This document shows, piece after piece, positions 53,985 to 63,042 of a DNA stretch of 64,000 nt (position 1 is the first letter of the stretch; every line of letters starts with the position of its first letter). The notes under the pieces were generated by a model that saw only the letters and a program-made list of their open reading frames with translations, searched no databases and was not told the DNA's origin. The stretch covers positions 1,302,001 through 1,366,000 of the forward strand of contig NZ_VJYI01000001.1 of the NCBI RefSeq assembly GCF_008065375.1, given 5' to 3'. The stretch is from Nonomuraea sp. SYSU D8015. GTDB taxonomy: Bacteria > Actinomycetota > Actinomycetes > Streptosporangiales > Streptosporangiaceae. The translations under genes were made by a program, and so were the position numbers.

Positions 53985-55805
53985 GTGGCCCGACCGACCA
54001 GTCGCCACAGCCGACCGGGGCGCACGCTCCTGGTGCTGCTGGCGCTCATCCTCGCCATGGGCGGGACGATGCTCCTGCAAAAGGCGTACACGCCCAAGCT
54101 GGGACTCGACCTCGCCGGCGGCACGACGGTGACTCTGTCGCCCGTGACCCTGAACAACGCGAGTCCTCCAGAGGAGATCCTCGACCGCGCGGTCAACATC
54201 ATCCGTGACCGGGTCAACGGCACCGGCATCTCCGACGCGGAGGTCGCCAAGTCCGGCGACAACATCATCATCTCCATTCCGGGCGTCGGGCAGAACGAGG
54301 CCATCAAGCTGGTCGCCACCACCGCGGAGCTGCGTTTCCGCCAGGTCCTCGCAGCGGAGGCCACGCAGGTCCCGCAGGAGCTGGCCACCAACGCGCCCTC
54401 GCCGAGCGCCTCGCCCTCCGCGACGGGGGCCTCGCCCACGCCGTCGGGCAAGCAGTCGTCGGCCAAGCCGACCGCGACTCAGTCCGCGGGCGCGCCGAAG
54501 CCGACCACGTCCCCGACGGGCAAGGCGCTGTCGTCGGCGCTGACCGCGCCGACCCCGAGCGCGTCCGGCTCTCCGCAGCCGTCGGCCACGCCGAGCGCCG
54601 AGGGCAAGAAGCAGGAGTCCAAGAAGGGCCAGGACGCCAAGTCCACGCCGACGGCTTCGCCCAGCGCGCAGGCCAGCACGCCGCCCGCGCAGGACCCCAA
54701 CGCCGGCATCAACACCGAGGGCATCGACCCGGCGGTGCTGGCGCAGTACAACAAGCTCAACTGCGCCGACCCGAAGAACCGCGGCCAGGGCGTCCAGGAC
54801 GACCCGAACAAGCAGTACGCCGCCTGCCAGGACGACGGCAGCTTCAAGTACGTCCTCGACGTCGCCAAGGTCGTCGGCACCGACATCGACACCGCCTCCG
54901 CCGGCATCCCCCAGGGCAGGTCCGAGTGGAGCGTCCAGCTCGACTTCAAGAGCAAGGGCGCGGGCGCCTGGGGCGACCTGACCACCAAGGCGTACAACGC
55001 GCAGCCGCCGCGCAACCAGGTCGCGGTCGTGCTCGACGGCGTCGTCATCACCGCGCCCAACATCATCAGCCCGATCCCCGGCGGCCGCGCCGAGATCACC
55101 GGCAACTTCACCCAGGCCAGCGCCACCCAGCTGGCCGAGCAGCTGAAGTACGGCGCGCTGCCGCTGAAGTTCAACCGCAGCTCCGTGGACACGGTCTCTT
55201 CGACCCTGGGCCAGGACCAGCTGAGGGGCGGCCTGATCGCGGGCCTCATCGGCCTGGTGCTCGTGGTGCTCTACTGCCTGCTCTACTACCGGGGCCTCGG
55301 CATCGTGGCGGTGCTGAGCCTCGTGGTGGCGACGATCATCACGTACACGTCGGTGGTCGTGCTCGGCCACAACGCCAACTTCCGGCTGTCCCTGCCGCAC
55401 ATCATCGGCCTGGTGGTCTCGATCGGCATCACCGCCGACTCCTTCATCGTGTACTTCGAACGCATCCGCGACGAGATGAAGGAGGGGCGGCGCTCGCTGC
55501 GGGCGGCCGTCGAGGTGGCCTGGGTCCGTGCCCGGCGCACGATCCTGATCGCCGACGCCGTCATGTTCATCGCCGCGATCGTGCTCTACTTCCTGGCGGT
55601 GGGCGGTGTGGCCGGGTTCGCGTTCGCGATGGGCCTGACCACGCTGATCGACATCGTGGTGGTGTTCCTGTTCACGAAGCCGTTCATCGCCCTGCTGGCG
55701 AAGATGAAGTTCTTCGCCAAGGGCCACCCGCTGTCCGGTCTCGACGCCGAACGCATGAGCGAGACCGGCACGGCCGCCCGCACGACCACCCCGCAGGAGG
55801 CCTGA
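53985..55805 (+). CDS. secD: Protein translocase subunit SecD
   Basis: A 606-residue SecD, which uses the proton gradient to pull exported proteins across the membrane. It has an N-terminal helix, the P1 head with GLDLAGGT, and a C-terminal RND block of five helices with IGLVVSIGITADSFIVYFER. A Pro/Ser/Ala/Thr/Lys-rich insert (about residues 137-240) divides the extracytoplasmic head, followed by conserved sequence again. Start GTG 53985 has only GAAAGAA upstream. secF starts 1 nt after its stop. Confidence 0.95.
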   Translation: MARPTSRHSRPGRTLLVLLALILAMGGTMLLQKAYTPKLGLDLAGGTTVTLSPVTLNNASPPEEILDRAVNIIRDRVNGTGISDAEVAKSGDNIIISIPGVGQNEAIKLVATTAELRFRQVLAAEATQVPQELATNAPSPSASPSATGASPTPSGKQSSAKPTATQSAGAPKPTTSPTGKALSSALTAPTPSASGSPQPSATPSAEGKKQESKKGQDAKSTPTASPSAQASTPPAQDPNAGINTEGIDPAVLAQYNKLNCADPKNRGQGVQDDPNKQYAACQDDGSFKYVLDVAKVVGTDIDTASAGIPQGRSEWSVQLDFKSKGAGAWGDLTTKAYNAQPPRNQVAVVLDGVVITAPNIISPIPGGRAEITGNFTQASATQLAEQLKYGALPLKFNRSSVDTVSSTLGQDQLRGGLIAGLIGLVLVVLYCLLYYRGLGIVAVLSLVVATIITYTSVVVLGHNANFRLSLPHIIGLVVSIGITADSFIVYFERIRDEMKEGRRSLRAAVEVAWVRARRTILIADAVMFIAAIVLYFLAVGGVAGFAFAMGLTTLIDIVVVFLFTKPFIALLAKMKFFAKGHPLSGLDAERMSETGTAARTTTPQEA

Positions 55806-55806
55806 G

Positions 55807-56802
55807 ATGGGACTCGCACGTCGCCTCTACCGCGGCGAGATCGACGTCGACTTCGTCGGCAAGTGGAGGCTGTGGTACAGCCTGTCCGGCCTGCTGCTGG
55901 CCGTCTCGCTGGCCGGTCTGCTGATCAACGGTCTCAACCTGGGCGTGGAGTTCAAGGGCGGCACGGTCTTCACGTTCAAGGCCCCTCAGACCTCCGTCGA
56001 GGAGGTCCGCGCGTCCGTCCTCGAGGAGGGCGTGCACCAGGCGATCGTCCAGTCGGCCGGCAACGAGGGCGGCTGGCGGGTGACCACCGAGAGCCTGCCG
56101 GAGGACACCAGGAACCAGGTGCAGACCGAGATCGCCAAGGACTTCAACGTCCCGGCCGGTGAGGTCAGTATCCAGGCGATCGGCCCGTCCTGGGGCGGTG
56201 AGGTGTCCACGAAGGCGTTGTGGGGCCTGGTCGCGTTCATGGTGGCGATCATTCTGTACCTGTCGATGGCGTTCGAGCCGAAGATGGCCCTCGCGGCGAT
56301 CGTCGCGCTCATCCACGACCTCGTCATCACCGCCGGCATCTACGCCTGGTCGGGCTTCGAGGTCACGCCGGCGACGCTGCTGGGCTTCCTGACCATCCTC
56401 GGTTATTCGCTCTACGACGCGGTCGTGGTGTTCGACATGATCAAGGAGGTCACGGCCAAGCTGGGCCACACATCGAAGATGACGTACTCGATGGCCGCCA
56501 ACAACGCGCTCAACCACACGCTGATCCGGTCGCTGAACACGTCGCTGGTGGCGATCCTGCCGGTGGCGGCGATCCTGTTCATCGGCACCACGGTGCTCGG
56601 CGCGGGCACGCTCAAGGACCTGTCGCTGGCCCTGTTCGTCGGCATGATCGTCGGCACCTACTCCTCGCTCTGCGTGGCCACGCCGCTGCTGGTGACGCTG
56701 AAGGAGCGGGAGCCGAAGTACCAGGCCATCGCCAAGCGGCTCGCCTCCACGGGCGGCAAGGGGGCGAAGGGCTCCAAAAGCGCGGCGGTAGCCAAGGGCT
56801 AG
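55807..56802 (+). CDS. secF: Protein translocase subunit SecF
   Basis: A 331-residue SecF with six membrane helices. N-terminal FKGGTVFTFKAP is the conserved D1-like region, the core reads TILGYSLYDAVVVFDMIKE, and TSLVAILPVAAILFIG belongs to helix five. It partners with SecD; together they form the RND-type SecDF unit. The C-terminus is a short basic tail. Followed by a strong terminator. Confidence 0.96.
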   Translation: MGLARRLYRGEIDVDFVGKWRLWYSLSGLLLAVSLAGLLINGLNLGVEFKGGTVFTFKAPQTSVEEVRASVLEEGVHQAIVQSAGNEGGWRVTTESLPEDTRNQVQTEIAKDFNVPAGEVSIQAIGPSWGGEVSTKALWGLVAFMVAIILYLSMAFEPKMALAAIVALIHDLVITAGIYAWSGFEVTPATLLGFLTILGYSLYDAVVVFDMIKEVTAKLGHTSKMTYSMAANNALNHTLIRSLNTSLVAILPVAAILFIGTTVLGAGTLKDLSLALFVGMIVGTYSSLCVATPLLVTLKEREPKYQAIAKRLASTGGKGAKGSKSAAVAKG

Positions 56803-56826
56803 CAGCCGGGACCGCGTACACACCGA

Positions 56827-56860
56827 CGACGCCCCCGCCCCTCACCGGGCGGGGGCGTCG
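56827..56860 (+). terminator. Strong terminator after secF
   Basis: A perfect 14-bp stem (56827-56840 with 56847-56860, CGACGCCCCCGCCC) closes a CTCACC loop, starting 25 nt after the secF stop. No T-tract. Confidence 0.75.
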
Positions 56861-56880
56861 CGCGTTGCGTGGACCCTCCC

Positions 56881-56979
56881 GGCGTCCAGGGACGTCCCTG
56901 GACGCCCCGGGACGCGCAGGACGTCCTGAGGTGGCCGAACGACGTCCGCGGCGTCACAGAGCCGCGTAGAGGACGTCCT
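56881..56979. repeat. Cluster of GGACGTCC palindromes upstream of apt
   Basis: A perfect 26-bp palindrome spans 56881-56906, centred on ACGT within GGGACGTCCC. A 12-bp palindrome CAGGACGTCCTG is at 56917-56928, and AGGACGTCCT recurs at 56970-56979. A partial copy CGACGTCCG lies near 56940. The cluster sits between the secF terminator and the apt start. Confidence 0.8.
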
Positions 56980-57066
56980 GGAGGCCGTCCCCGGTCCGCG
57001 CGGGAGGCGGAATGCACCATCATGGAGCCCGGCACACGGCCGGTGGAGAGATGCGAGGGAAACGCC

Positions 57067-57585
57067 ATGAGTGAGCTGAGCGCCATGATCCTGGACCGGA
57101 TCAGGGACGTGCCCGACTACCCCAAGCCGGGGGTCCTGTTCAAGGACATCACCCCGCTGCTGGCCGACCCCGTCGCGATGGCGGCCGTGGTCGAGGAGCT
57201 GGCCGGGCTGTATCAGGTCGACAAGATCGTGGGGATCGAGGCGCGCGGGTTCATCCTGGCGGCGCCGGTGGCGTACCGGGCGGGGGCCGGGTTCGTGCCG
57301 GTGCGGAAGAAGGGGAAACTGCCCGCCGAGACCCTCGAAGAGTCCTACGATCTGGAGTACGGCTCCGCGACCATCGAGGTCCACCGCGACGCCTTCGCGC
57401 CCGGCGACCGGGTCCTCATCGTCGACGACGTGCTGGCCACGGGCGGCACGGCGAAGGCGGCCGTGGAGTTGGTGACCAGGGCCGGCGGTGACGTCGTCGG
57501 CATCGCGGTGCTCATGGAGCTGGCATTTCTCAAGGGACGCGAGCGTTTGCCGGAAGTGAACCTGCATTCCCTGGTGATCGTCTGA
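57067..57585 (+). CDS. apt: Adenine phosphoribosyltransferase
   Basis: A 172-residue purine-salvage enzyme that makes AMP from adenine and phosphoribosyl pyrophosphate. The N-terminus has DYPKPGVLFKDITPLL, the core VGIEARGFILAAPVA, and the PRPP loop VLIVDDVLATGGTA. ATG 57067 has GAGGGAA at 5-6 nt; the frame is open far upstream across the palindrome cluster but without homology. Next to rel, as in mycobacteria. Confidence 0.96.
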   Translation: MSELSAMILDRIRDVPDYPKPGVLFKDITPLLADPVAMAAVVEELAGLYQVDKIVGIEARGFILAAPVAYRAGAGFVPVRKKGKLPAETLEESYDLEYGSATIEVHRDAFAPGDRVLIVDDVLATGGTAKAAVELVTRAGGDVVGIAVLMELAFLKGRERLPEVNLHSLVIV

Positions 57586-57644
57586 ACCGGCCCGCGACGG
57601 TCCGGGTTCGCCGCCTGGATACACTGGGGGATCTGGACTCTAAC

Positions 57645-57688
57645 GTGAGGAGCCAATTGCGTGAGGAGCCATTGCGGGAGGAGTCTGT
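57645..57688 (+). repeat. Repeated Shine-Dalgarno-like block before rel
   Basis: GTGAGGAGCCAATTGC (57645-57660), GTGAGGAGCCATTGC (57661-57675) and GGGAGGAGTCTGT (57676-57688) follow one another directly. Each carries GAGGAG. Only the last lies at the right distance (5 nt) from the GTG at 57689. Confidence 0.85.
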
Positions 57689-59980
57689 GTGCCCCGTGAT
57701 GTGGTCGTGCCCGACGTAACCGACTCCGGCAGTGCCGAGCCGGCCGGCGTACCAGCCACGCGCCGGCGGCGGTTTGGGGGTGGGGCCATGAACCCGGTGC
57801 TGGAGCCGCTGTTCCGCACGGTCCGCGCCACCCATCCCAAGGCAGACCTGCGCCTGATCGAGCGTGCCTACGACGTCGCCGCCTACCACCACCGCGACCA
57901 GAAGCGGAAGTCCGGCGACCCGTACATCACGCACCCGCTCGCCGTGGCCACCATCCTGGCCGAGCTCGGCACCGACGACGAGACGTTGTGCGCGGCCCTG
58001 CTGCACGACACGGTCGAGGACACCGCCTACAGCCTCGACGAGCTGCGCGGCGACTTCGGCGACACCATCGCGTCGCTGGTCGACGGCGTGACGAAGCTGG
58101 ACAAGGTCAAGTTCGGCGACGCCGCGCAGGCCGAGACCGTGCGCAAGATGGTCGTCGCCATGTCGCGCGACATCCGCGTGCTGATCATCAAGCTGGCCGA
58201 CCGGCTCCACAACATGCGCACCATGCGCTACCTGCCGGAGCACAAGCGCCACCAGAAGTCCCGCGAAACCCTGGAGATCTTCGCCCCGCTGGCCCACCGC
58301 CTGGGCATGAACACGATCAAGTGGGAGCTCGAGGACCTCGCGTTCGCCATGCTCTACCCCAAGCGCTACGACGAGATCGCGCGCATGGTGTCGGAGCGGG
58401 CGCCGCGCCGCGACCTGTTCCTGCAGGAGGTCATCGAGAAGGTCTCCGGCGACCTGCGCGAGGCGAAGATCCGCGCGGTGGTCAAGGGCCGGCCGAAGCA
58501 CTACTACTCGGTCTACCAGAAGATGATCGCCAGGGACGTCGCGTTCGACGACATCTACGACCTGGTGGGCATCCGCGTGCTGGTCGACAGCGTGCGCGAC
58601 TGCTATGCGGCGCTCGGCACCATCCACGCCCGGTGGAACCCGGTGCCGGGGCGGTTCAAAGACTACATAGCGATGCCCAAGTTCAACATGTACCAGTCGC
58701 TGCACACCACGGTGATCGGTCCCGAGGGCAAGCCGGTCGAGCTGCAGATCCGCACCCACGCGATGCACCACCGGGCCGAATACGGCGTGGCCGCGCACTG
58801 GAAATACAAGGAGGAGGTCGGCGCCCCCGGCCCCACGGGCAAGGTCAAGCCGGGCAGCGACATGGCCTGGCTGCGCCAGCTCCTCGACTGGCAGAAGGAG
58901 ACCTCCGACCCGGGCGAGTTCCTGGAGTCGCTGCGGTTCGACCTGTCGGTCTCCGAGGTCTACGTGTTCACCCCCAAGGGCCAGGTCATCGCCCTGCCCG
59001 AGGGGGCCACGCCGGTCGACTTCGCCTACGCCGTCCACACCGAGGTGGGTCACCGCTGCATCGGCGCCCGCGTCAACGGGCGGCTGGTGCCGCTGGAGTC
59101 GCGCCTCGGCAACGGCGACACCGTCGAGATCTTCACCTCCAAGTCGCCCGACGCCGGGCCGTCACGCGACTGGCTGAAGTTCGTCAAGTCGGGCCGGGCC
59201 CGCAACAAGATCCGGCAGTGGTTCTCCAAGGAGCGCCGCGAGACCGCGATCGAGGCGGGCAAGGAGGCCATCGGCCGCGCCATGCGCAAGCAGGGCCTGC
59301 CGCTGCAGCGGCTGATGTCGGGCGAGGCGCTGCTGGCCCTGGCCCGCGACCTGCGCTATCCCGACGTGTCCGCGCTGTACGCGGCCGTGGGCGAGGGCCA
59401 CATCGCGGCGCAGGCCGTCGTGCAGAAGCTGGTCGCCTCGATCGGCGGCGTCGACAGCGCCGAGGAGGACATCGCCGAGACCGCCCTGCCGACCCGGCTG
59501 CGCGGCCGTCCCCGGGGCGGGGGCGGCGCGGGCGTGGTGGTGGCGGGCGACGCCGACGTCTGGGTACGCCTGTCGAAGTGCTGCACCCCGGTGCCCGGCG
59601 ACGAGATCGTCGGATTCGTCACCCGCGGGCACGGCGTGTCCGTGCACCGGGCCGACTGCACCAACGTCCAGCAGCTCAAGTCGCAGCCGGACCGGCTGGT
59701 CGAGGTGAGCTGGTCGCCGAGCGACGACAGCGTGTTCCTGGTGGCCATCCAGGTGGAGGCCCTGGACCGGCCGCGCCTGCTCTCCGACGTCACCCGCACT
59801 CTGTCCGACCAGCACGTCAACATCCTGAGCGCGTCGGTGACGACGTCGCGGGACCGGGTGGCGATCAGCAAGTTCACGTTCGAGATGGGCGACCCGAAGC
59901 ACCTGGGGCACGTGCTGAAGGCCGTCCGCAGCATCCAGGGCGTCTTCGACGTCTACCGGGTGAGCGGCGCCGGCGGCTGA
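57689..59980 (+). CDS. rel: Bifunctional (p)ppGpp synthetase/hydrolase
   Basis: A 763-residue long RelA/SpoT homologue that makes and breaks the stringent-response alarmone. Order: HD hydrolase with HDTVED (106-111), synthetase with [13 protein letters not shown] and the RFKD motif ([11 protein letters not shown]), which marks bifunctional Rel rather than EXDD-type RelA, then TGS, a helical and Cys-containing zinc region ([11 protein letters not shown]), and a C-terminal ACT domain. About 33 N-terminal residues precede the conserved part. GTG 57689 has GGGAGGAG at 5 nt. Confidence 0.96.
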   Translation: MPRDVVVPDVTDSGSAEPAGVPATRRRRFGGGAMNPVLEPLFRTVRATHPKADLRLIERAYDVAAYHHRDQKRKSGDPYITHPLAVATILAELGTDDETLCAALLHDTVEDTAYSLDELRGDFGDTIASLVDGVTKLDKVKFGDAAQAETVRKMVVAMSRDIRVLIIKLADRLHNMRTMRYLPEHKRHQKSRETLEIFAPLAHRLGMNTIKWELEDLAFAMLYPKRYDEIARMVSERAPRRDLFLQEVIEKVSGDLREAKIRAVVKGRPKHYYSVYQKMIARDVAFDDIYDLVGIRVLVDSVRDCYAALGTIHARWNPVPGRFKDYIAMPKFNMYQSLHTTVIGPEGKPVELQIRTHAMHHRAEYGVAAHWKYKEEVGAPGPTGKVKPGSDMAWLRQLLDWQKETSDPGEFLESLRFDLSVSEVYVFTPKGQVIALPEGATPVDFAYAVHTEVGHRCIGARVNGRLVPLESRLGNGDTVEIFTSKSPDAGPSRDWLKFVKSGRARNKIRQWFSKERRETAIEAGKEAIGRAMRKQGLPLQRLMSGEALLALARDLRYPDVSALYAAVGEGHIAAQAVVQKLVASIGGVDSAEEDIAETALPTRLRGRPRGGGGAGVVVAGDADVWVRLSKCCTPVPGDEIVGFVTRGHGVSVHRADCTNVQQLKSQPDRLVEVSWSPSDDSVFLVAIQVEALDRPRLLSDVTRTLSDQHVNILSASVTTSRDRVAISKFTFEMGDPKHLGHVLKAVRSIQGVFDVYRVSGAGG

Positions 59981-60583
59981 CCCGGCCACCGGTCACCGCC
60001 GCACGGCTCACCCACGCACGCGGACCCGCCGCCGAGCCCAGACGCTGCCTGCTGCCTCCCCGCACAGGCCCTCGACGGCGTCGCCGTGTGGGGCGCGCTG
60101 GCGGGGGAGCATGCCGCGTCGGCGCAGGACCGTGATGAGGGCGGCTCTGGGCACGGGGATGCGCCGCTTCGGGGGGTGCGTGCGCCGATCGCGAGCGCGC
60201 GGATGCTGAGCTGGCGCGTGCGTGCGCCGACCGACGGCGCACGGGTGCTGACCTGGTGCGTGCGCTGGCCGATAACGCGCGGGTGCTGATCTGGTACGTG
60301 CGCTGATGTGAGGTGCGCGTGCTGTGCACGGCCCGCGCTCTCCCCGGCATCGGGTCGGCGGGTTGTGGTGCGGTGGAGTTCGGCGCAACGCGGACGGCGG
60401 CCGACGGATGCAGGGGCCTACGGGGAGCCCGGCGCCGGCGTGCTGCTCCCGTGATCTCGAGCCGGTGAGGGGGATGGGCCGGTTGAGCCGCGGAGTAGCG
60501 GCGCGCAGGCGAAGGGCCGTCGAGCCGCGGGCGCAGGCCCCCGGGCGAGGAAGGCTCGCCGGGGCGCGGGTGCCGGTGCGCGG
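59981..60583. other. Gene-free spacer with degenerate repeats
   Basis: This 603-nt stretch separates convergent genes. Long open frames exist on both strands, but their products are Arg/Ser/Ala-rich and low in complexity, and none has a ribosome binding site with proper codon use. It contains degenerate repeats of about 40 bp at 60197-60316. No terminator stands out. Confidence 0.6.
60197..60316. repeat. Three degenerate repeats of about 40 bp
   Basis: Each unit contains GTGCTGANCTGG and GCGTGCG, with the motif at 60203, 60245 and 60283 (spacing 42 and 38 bp). The first copy has ATGCTGAGCTGG. They are diverged and have no known role. Confidence 0.55.
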
Positions 60584-61675
60584 TCAGTGGGGGCGGAGGT
60601 CGGGGAGGTTGACCACGATGGCCTCCTGGGTGCTGCGGGCGATCACCACCACGGCCTCCTGCGACGGGTCCGGATTCTCCTCCCGGTGCGGCACGTACGG
60701 CGGCACGAAGACGTAGTCGCCCGGCTTGGTCTCCAGCCGGACCTCCTCGGAACCTTCCAGGAACACGAACGAGGGCGTGCCGCTGACCACGTAGATCGCC
60801 GTCTCCGACGCCCCGTGATGATGATCGGACGACCGGGTGGCGGGCGCGACGTGGGTCTGCCCCATCCACAGCCGCGACGACCCGGCCGTGGCGCCGCTGA
60901 TGGCGGCCAGCCGGCGCATGCCGGAACTCTGCGCCGTATCGCCCGAGAGCTCCCCTGAGGCCACGTGACGCAGCGGCCGGTGGAACGGGTCGCCCTCGGC
61001 CCTGTACCCCTCCCAGAGGCGCCCTCCCGCCCGCTCCAGCACGCCCGAGGCGACGCCCGCCAGGCGTACCGGGTCGGAGTGCGCGGCCAGCAGCTCCTCG
61101 GCCAGCTCCGGGTCGTGCGCGCGCAGCTCGCGCAGCAGCCACTTGCCGCTGCCCTGCCACCTGCGCCCGAACCCGAGCGCCAGCCTGGCCGTCTCCTCCA
61201 CCACCTGCCAGCGGATGAACGTCTGCTCGCCGGCGTCGGTGGCTCCCGACAGGTCGTCCAGGAGATCGGAGAGGCAGTATCGGGCCCGCTCGGCCTGCGT
61301 GTCCGTCAGCCCGCCCGGCCCGGCCGCCAGGCGCTCTCCGAGCGCCGCCTGCAGGTCGCTGGCCCGGCCGCTGGTCCGGTCGGTCAGCACCGCGCCCTCG
61401 GCGCACATGCGCGCCAGGCTCGGCTGCCGCCGGTCGAAGTCCTTGTCGAGGTAGGCGCGCAGGCTGGTCTCGCTGTGCACGAACAGCTCCACCGGCCACC
61501 CACGCCACCGCAGCGACTCCCGGTAGGGCGTGGGCAGGCCGTCGAGCACCACCACGACGTCGAGGTCGGAGGTGCCGGTGCGGTGCTCGGTGAGCACGCT
61601 GCCGCCGACGAAGGCGTACAGGGCTCCCGGGAACATCTCCTCGACGAGGGCACGCGCGACGCTGACGGGATCCAT
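60584..61675 (-). CDS. Nucleotidyltransferase-cupin fusion protein
   Basis: A 363-residue protein. Residues 15-110 show the pol-beta nucleotidyltransferase signature: GGS (24-26) followed by SDLDVVVV with Asp37 and Asp39. A helical segment follows to about 235. Residues 255-363 form a cupin with the DHHHGASE metal motif and PGDYVFVPPYVPH. Homologous cupins elsewhere stand alone, and an in-frame GTG at 60964 (Val238) lies where such a gene would start. The protein could be one fused chain, or the cupin could also be made separately. No toxin partner is nearby. Confidence 0.8.
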   Translation of the reverse strand: MDPVSVARALVEEMFPGALYAFVGGSVLTEHRTGTSDLDVVVVLDGLPTPYRESLRWRGWPVELFVHSETSLRAYLDKDFDRRQPSLARMCAEGAVLTDRTSGRASDLQAALGERLAAGPGGLTDTQAERARYCLSDLLDDLSGATDAGEQTFIRWQVVEETARLALGFGRRWQGSGKWLLRELRAHDPELAEELLAAHSDPVRLAGVASGVLERAGGRLWEGYRAEGDPFHRPLRHVASGELSGDTAQSSGMRRLAAISGATAGSSRLWMGQTHVAPATRSSDHHHGASETAIYVVSGTPSFVFLEGSEEVRLETKPGDYVFVPPYVPHREENPDPSQEAVVVIARSTQEAIVVNLPDLRPH

Positions 61676-61750
61676 GCCGTCAGCCTAGATCGCGGTGACC
61701 CTCCGCGTCCGCCCGATTCCCCTCGATCGGGCGGGAACGACGTCGTCAGG

Positions 61751-62980
61751 TCAGCTGAACTCGGCCAGCGTCCGCTCGGCCTCCGCCAGCCAGGAACGGC
61801 GGGCGACCAGGGCCTCCTCGGCCTCCTTGACGTCCTTGGCGCGGCCGGCGGCCTGCGCCTTGGCCAGCCGCTTCTCCAGCTGCTCGATCGAGGCGCGCAG
61901 CTGGTCGACCGTGCTCTGCGCGCGGGCCCTGGCCTCGGGGTTGGACCGCTTCCACTCGGCGTCCTCGGCCTTGCGCACGGCCTCGTCCACCTTGCGGAGC
62001 CCGCCCTCCAGCCGGTCGCGCTGCTCACGCGGCACGGGCCCGGCGGCCTCCCACCGCTCAAGGATGTGACGCAGAGCCGCCCTGGCCGCGCGTACGTCGG
62101 TGACCGGGAGGATCTTCTCCGCCTCGGCCAGCAGCTCCTCCTTGACCTGCGCGTTGGCCGCCAGCGAGGCGTCGCGCTCGGCGAAGACCGCCGACCGGGC
62201 CTGGAAGAACCGGTCCTGAGCGGCCTTGAAGCGCGCCCACAGCTCGTCCTCGGCCTCCCTGGAGGCCCGGCCCGCGCTCTTCCACTGCTGCATGAGCTCG
62301 CGGTAGACGGCCGCGGTCGCGCCCCAGTCGGTGGAGTCGGCGATCGCCTCGGCCTCGGCGACGATGCGCTCCTTGGCCGCGCGCACGCCCTCGCGCTGCT
62401 CGTCCAGCCCCGCGAAGTACACCTTGCGCCGCTTGGCGAACGCCGTGCGGGCCGCCGACAGCCGCTTCCACAGCGCGGCCTCGGTGACCCGGTCGATGCG
62501 GTCGGCGGCCTTCCACTCCTCGACCAGCTGCCGCAGCCGCTCGCCACCCGACTTCCAGTGGGTGGTCTCCTCCGCGATGCGCTCGGCCTCGGCGACGATG
62601 CGCTCCTTGACCGCCCTGGCCTCGGCGCGCGCCTGCTCGCGTGCCGCCTTGACCTCCTCGCGGCGCTGGGCCACCAGCTCCGTCAGGCCGTCGAGCCGGG
62701 CGGTCAGCGCGGCCAGGTCGCCGATGGCGTGGGCGTCTGCGACGGCCTCGCGCAGCTTGGCGATGCTGGCCTCGGCCTGCGCCGGCGCCAGATCGGTGCC
62801 CCTCACCCGCTGCTCGAGCAGCTGAACCTGGCCCGCCAGCTCGTCGTACTTGCGATGGAAGTAGGCCAGCGCCTCTTCGGGTTCACCGGCCTTCCAGGAG
62901 CCGACGGCCCGCTCTCCCTCGGCCGTACGCACGTAGACGGTGCCGTCGTCGTCTACCCGGCCCCACGGGTCGGTGCTCAC
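61751..62980 (-). CDS. DUF349 domain-containing protein
   Basis: A 409-residue, highly charged helical protein built of several DUF349 repeats, visible as recurring W-K segments (ETTHWKSGGERLRQL, STDWGATAAVYRELMQQWK, ILERWEAAGPVPREQRDRL) of about 70 residues. It is predicted to be a long coiled coil. Its biochemical role is not established. GTG 62980 has GGGAGGA at 4-5 nt. DUF349 genes commonly sit beside rel and a cyclophilin in actinomycetes, as here. Confidence 0.9.
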   Translation of the reverse strand: MSTDPWGRVDDDGTVYVRTAEGERAVGSWKAGEPEEALAYFHRKYDELAGQVQLLEQRVRGTDLAPAQAEASIAKLREAVADAHAIGDLAALTARLDGLTELVAQRREEVKAAREQARAEARAVKERIVAEAERIAEETTHWKSGGERLRQLVEEWKAADRIDRVTEAALWKRLSAARTAFAKRRKVYFAGLDEQREGVRAAKERIVAEAEAIADSTDWGATAAVYRELMQQWKSAGRASREAEDELWARFKAAQDRFFQARSAVFAERDASLAANAQVKEELLAEAEKILPVTDVRAARAALRHILERWEAAGPVPREQRDRLEGGLRKVDEAVRKAEDAEWKRSNPEARARAQSTVDQLRASIEQLEKRLAKAQAAGRAKDVKEAEEALVARRSWLAEAERTLAEFS

Positions 62981-63042
62981 CGTGTCCTCCCGCACTATCC
63001 ATCAGACCCTTCGGGACTACTTCGTCCCTAGTTTGTATTACG

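Noticed and set aside
60965..63031. Very long open frame on the plus strand opposite the nucleotidyltransferase-cupin and DUF349 genes
   Set aside because: It is a mirror frame of two well-supported minus-strand genes. Its product is low in complexity and has no domain. High GC content leaves antisense frames open.
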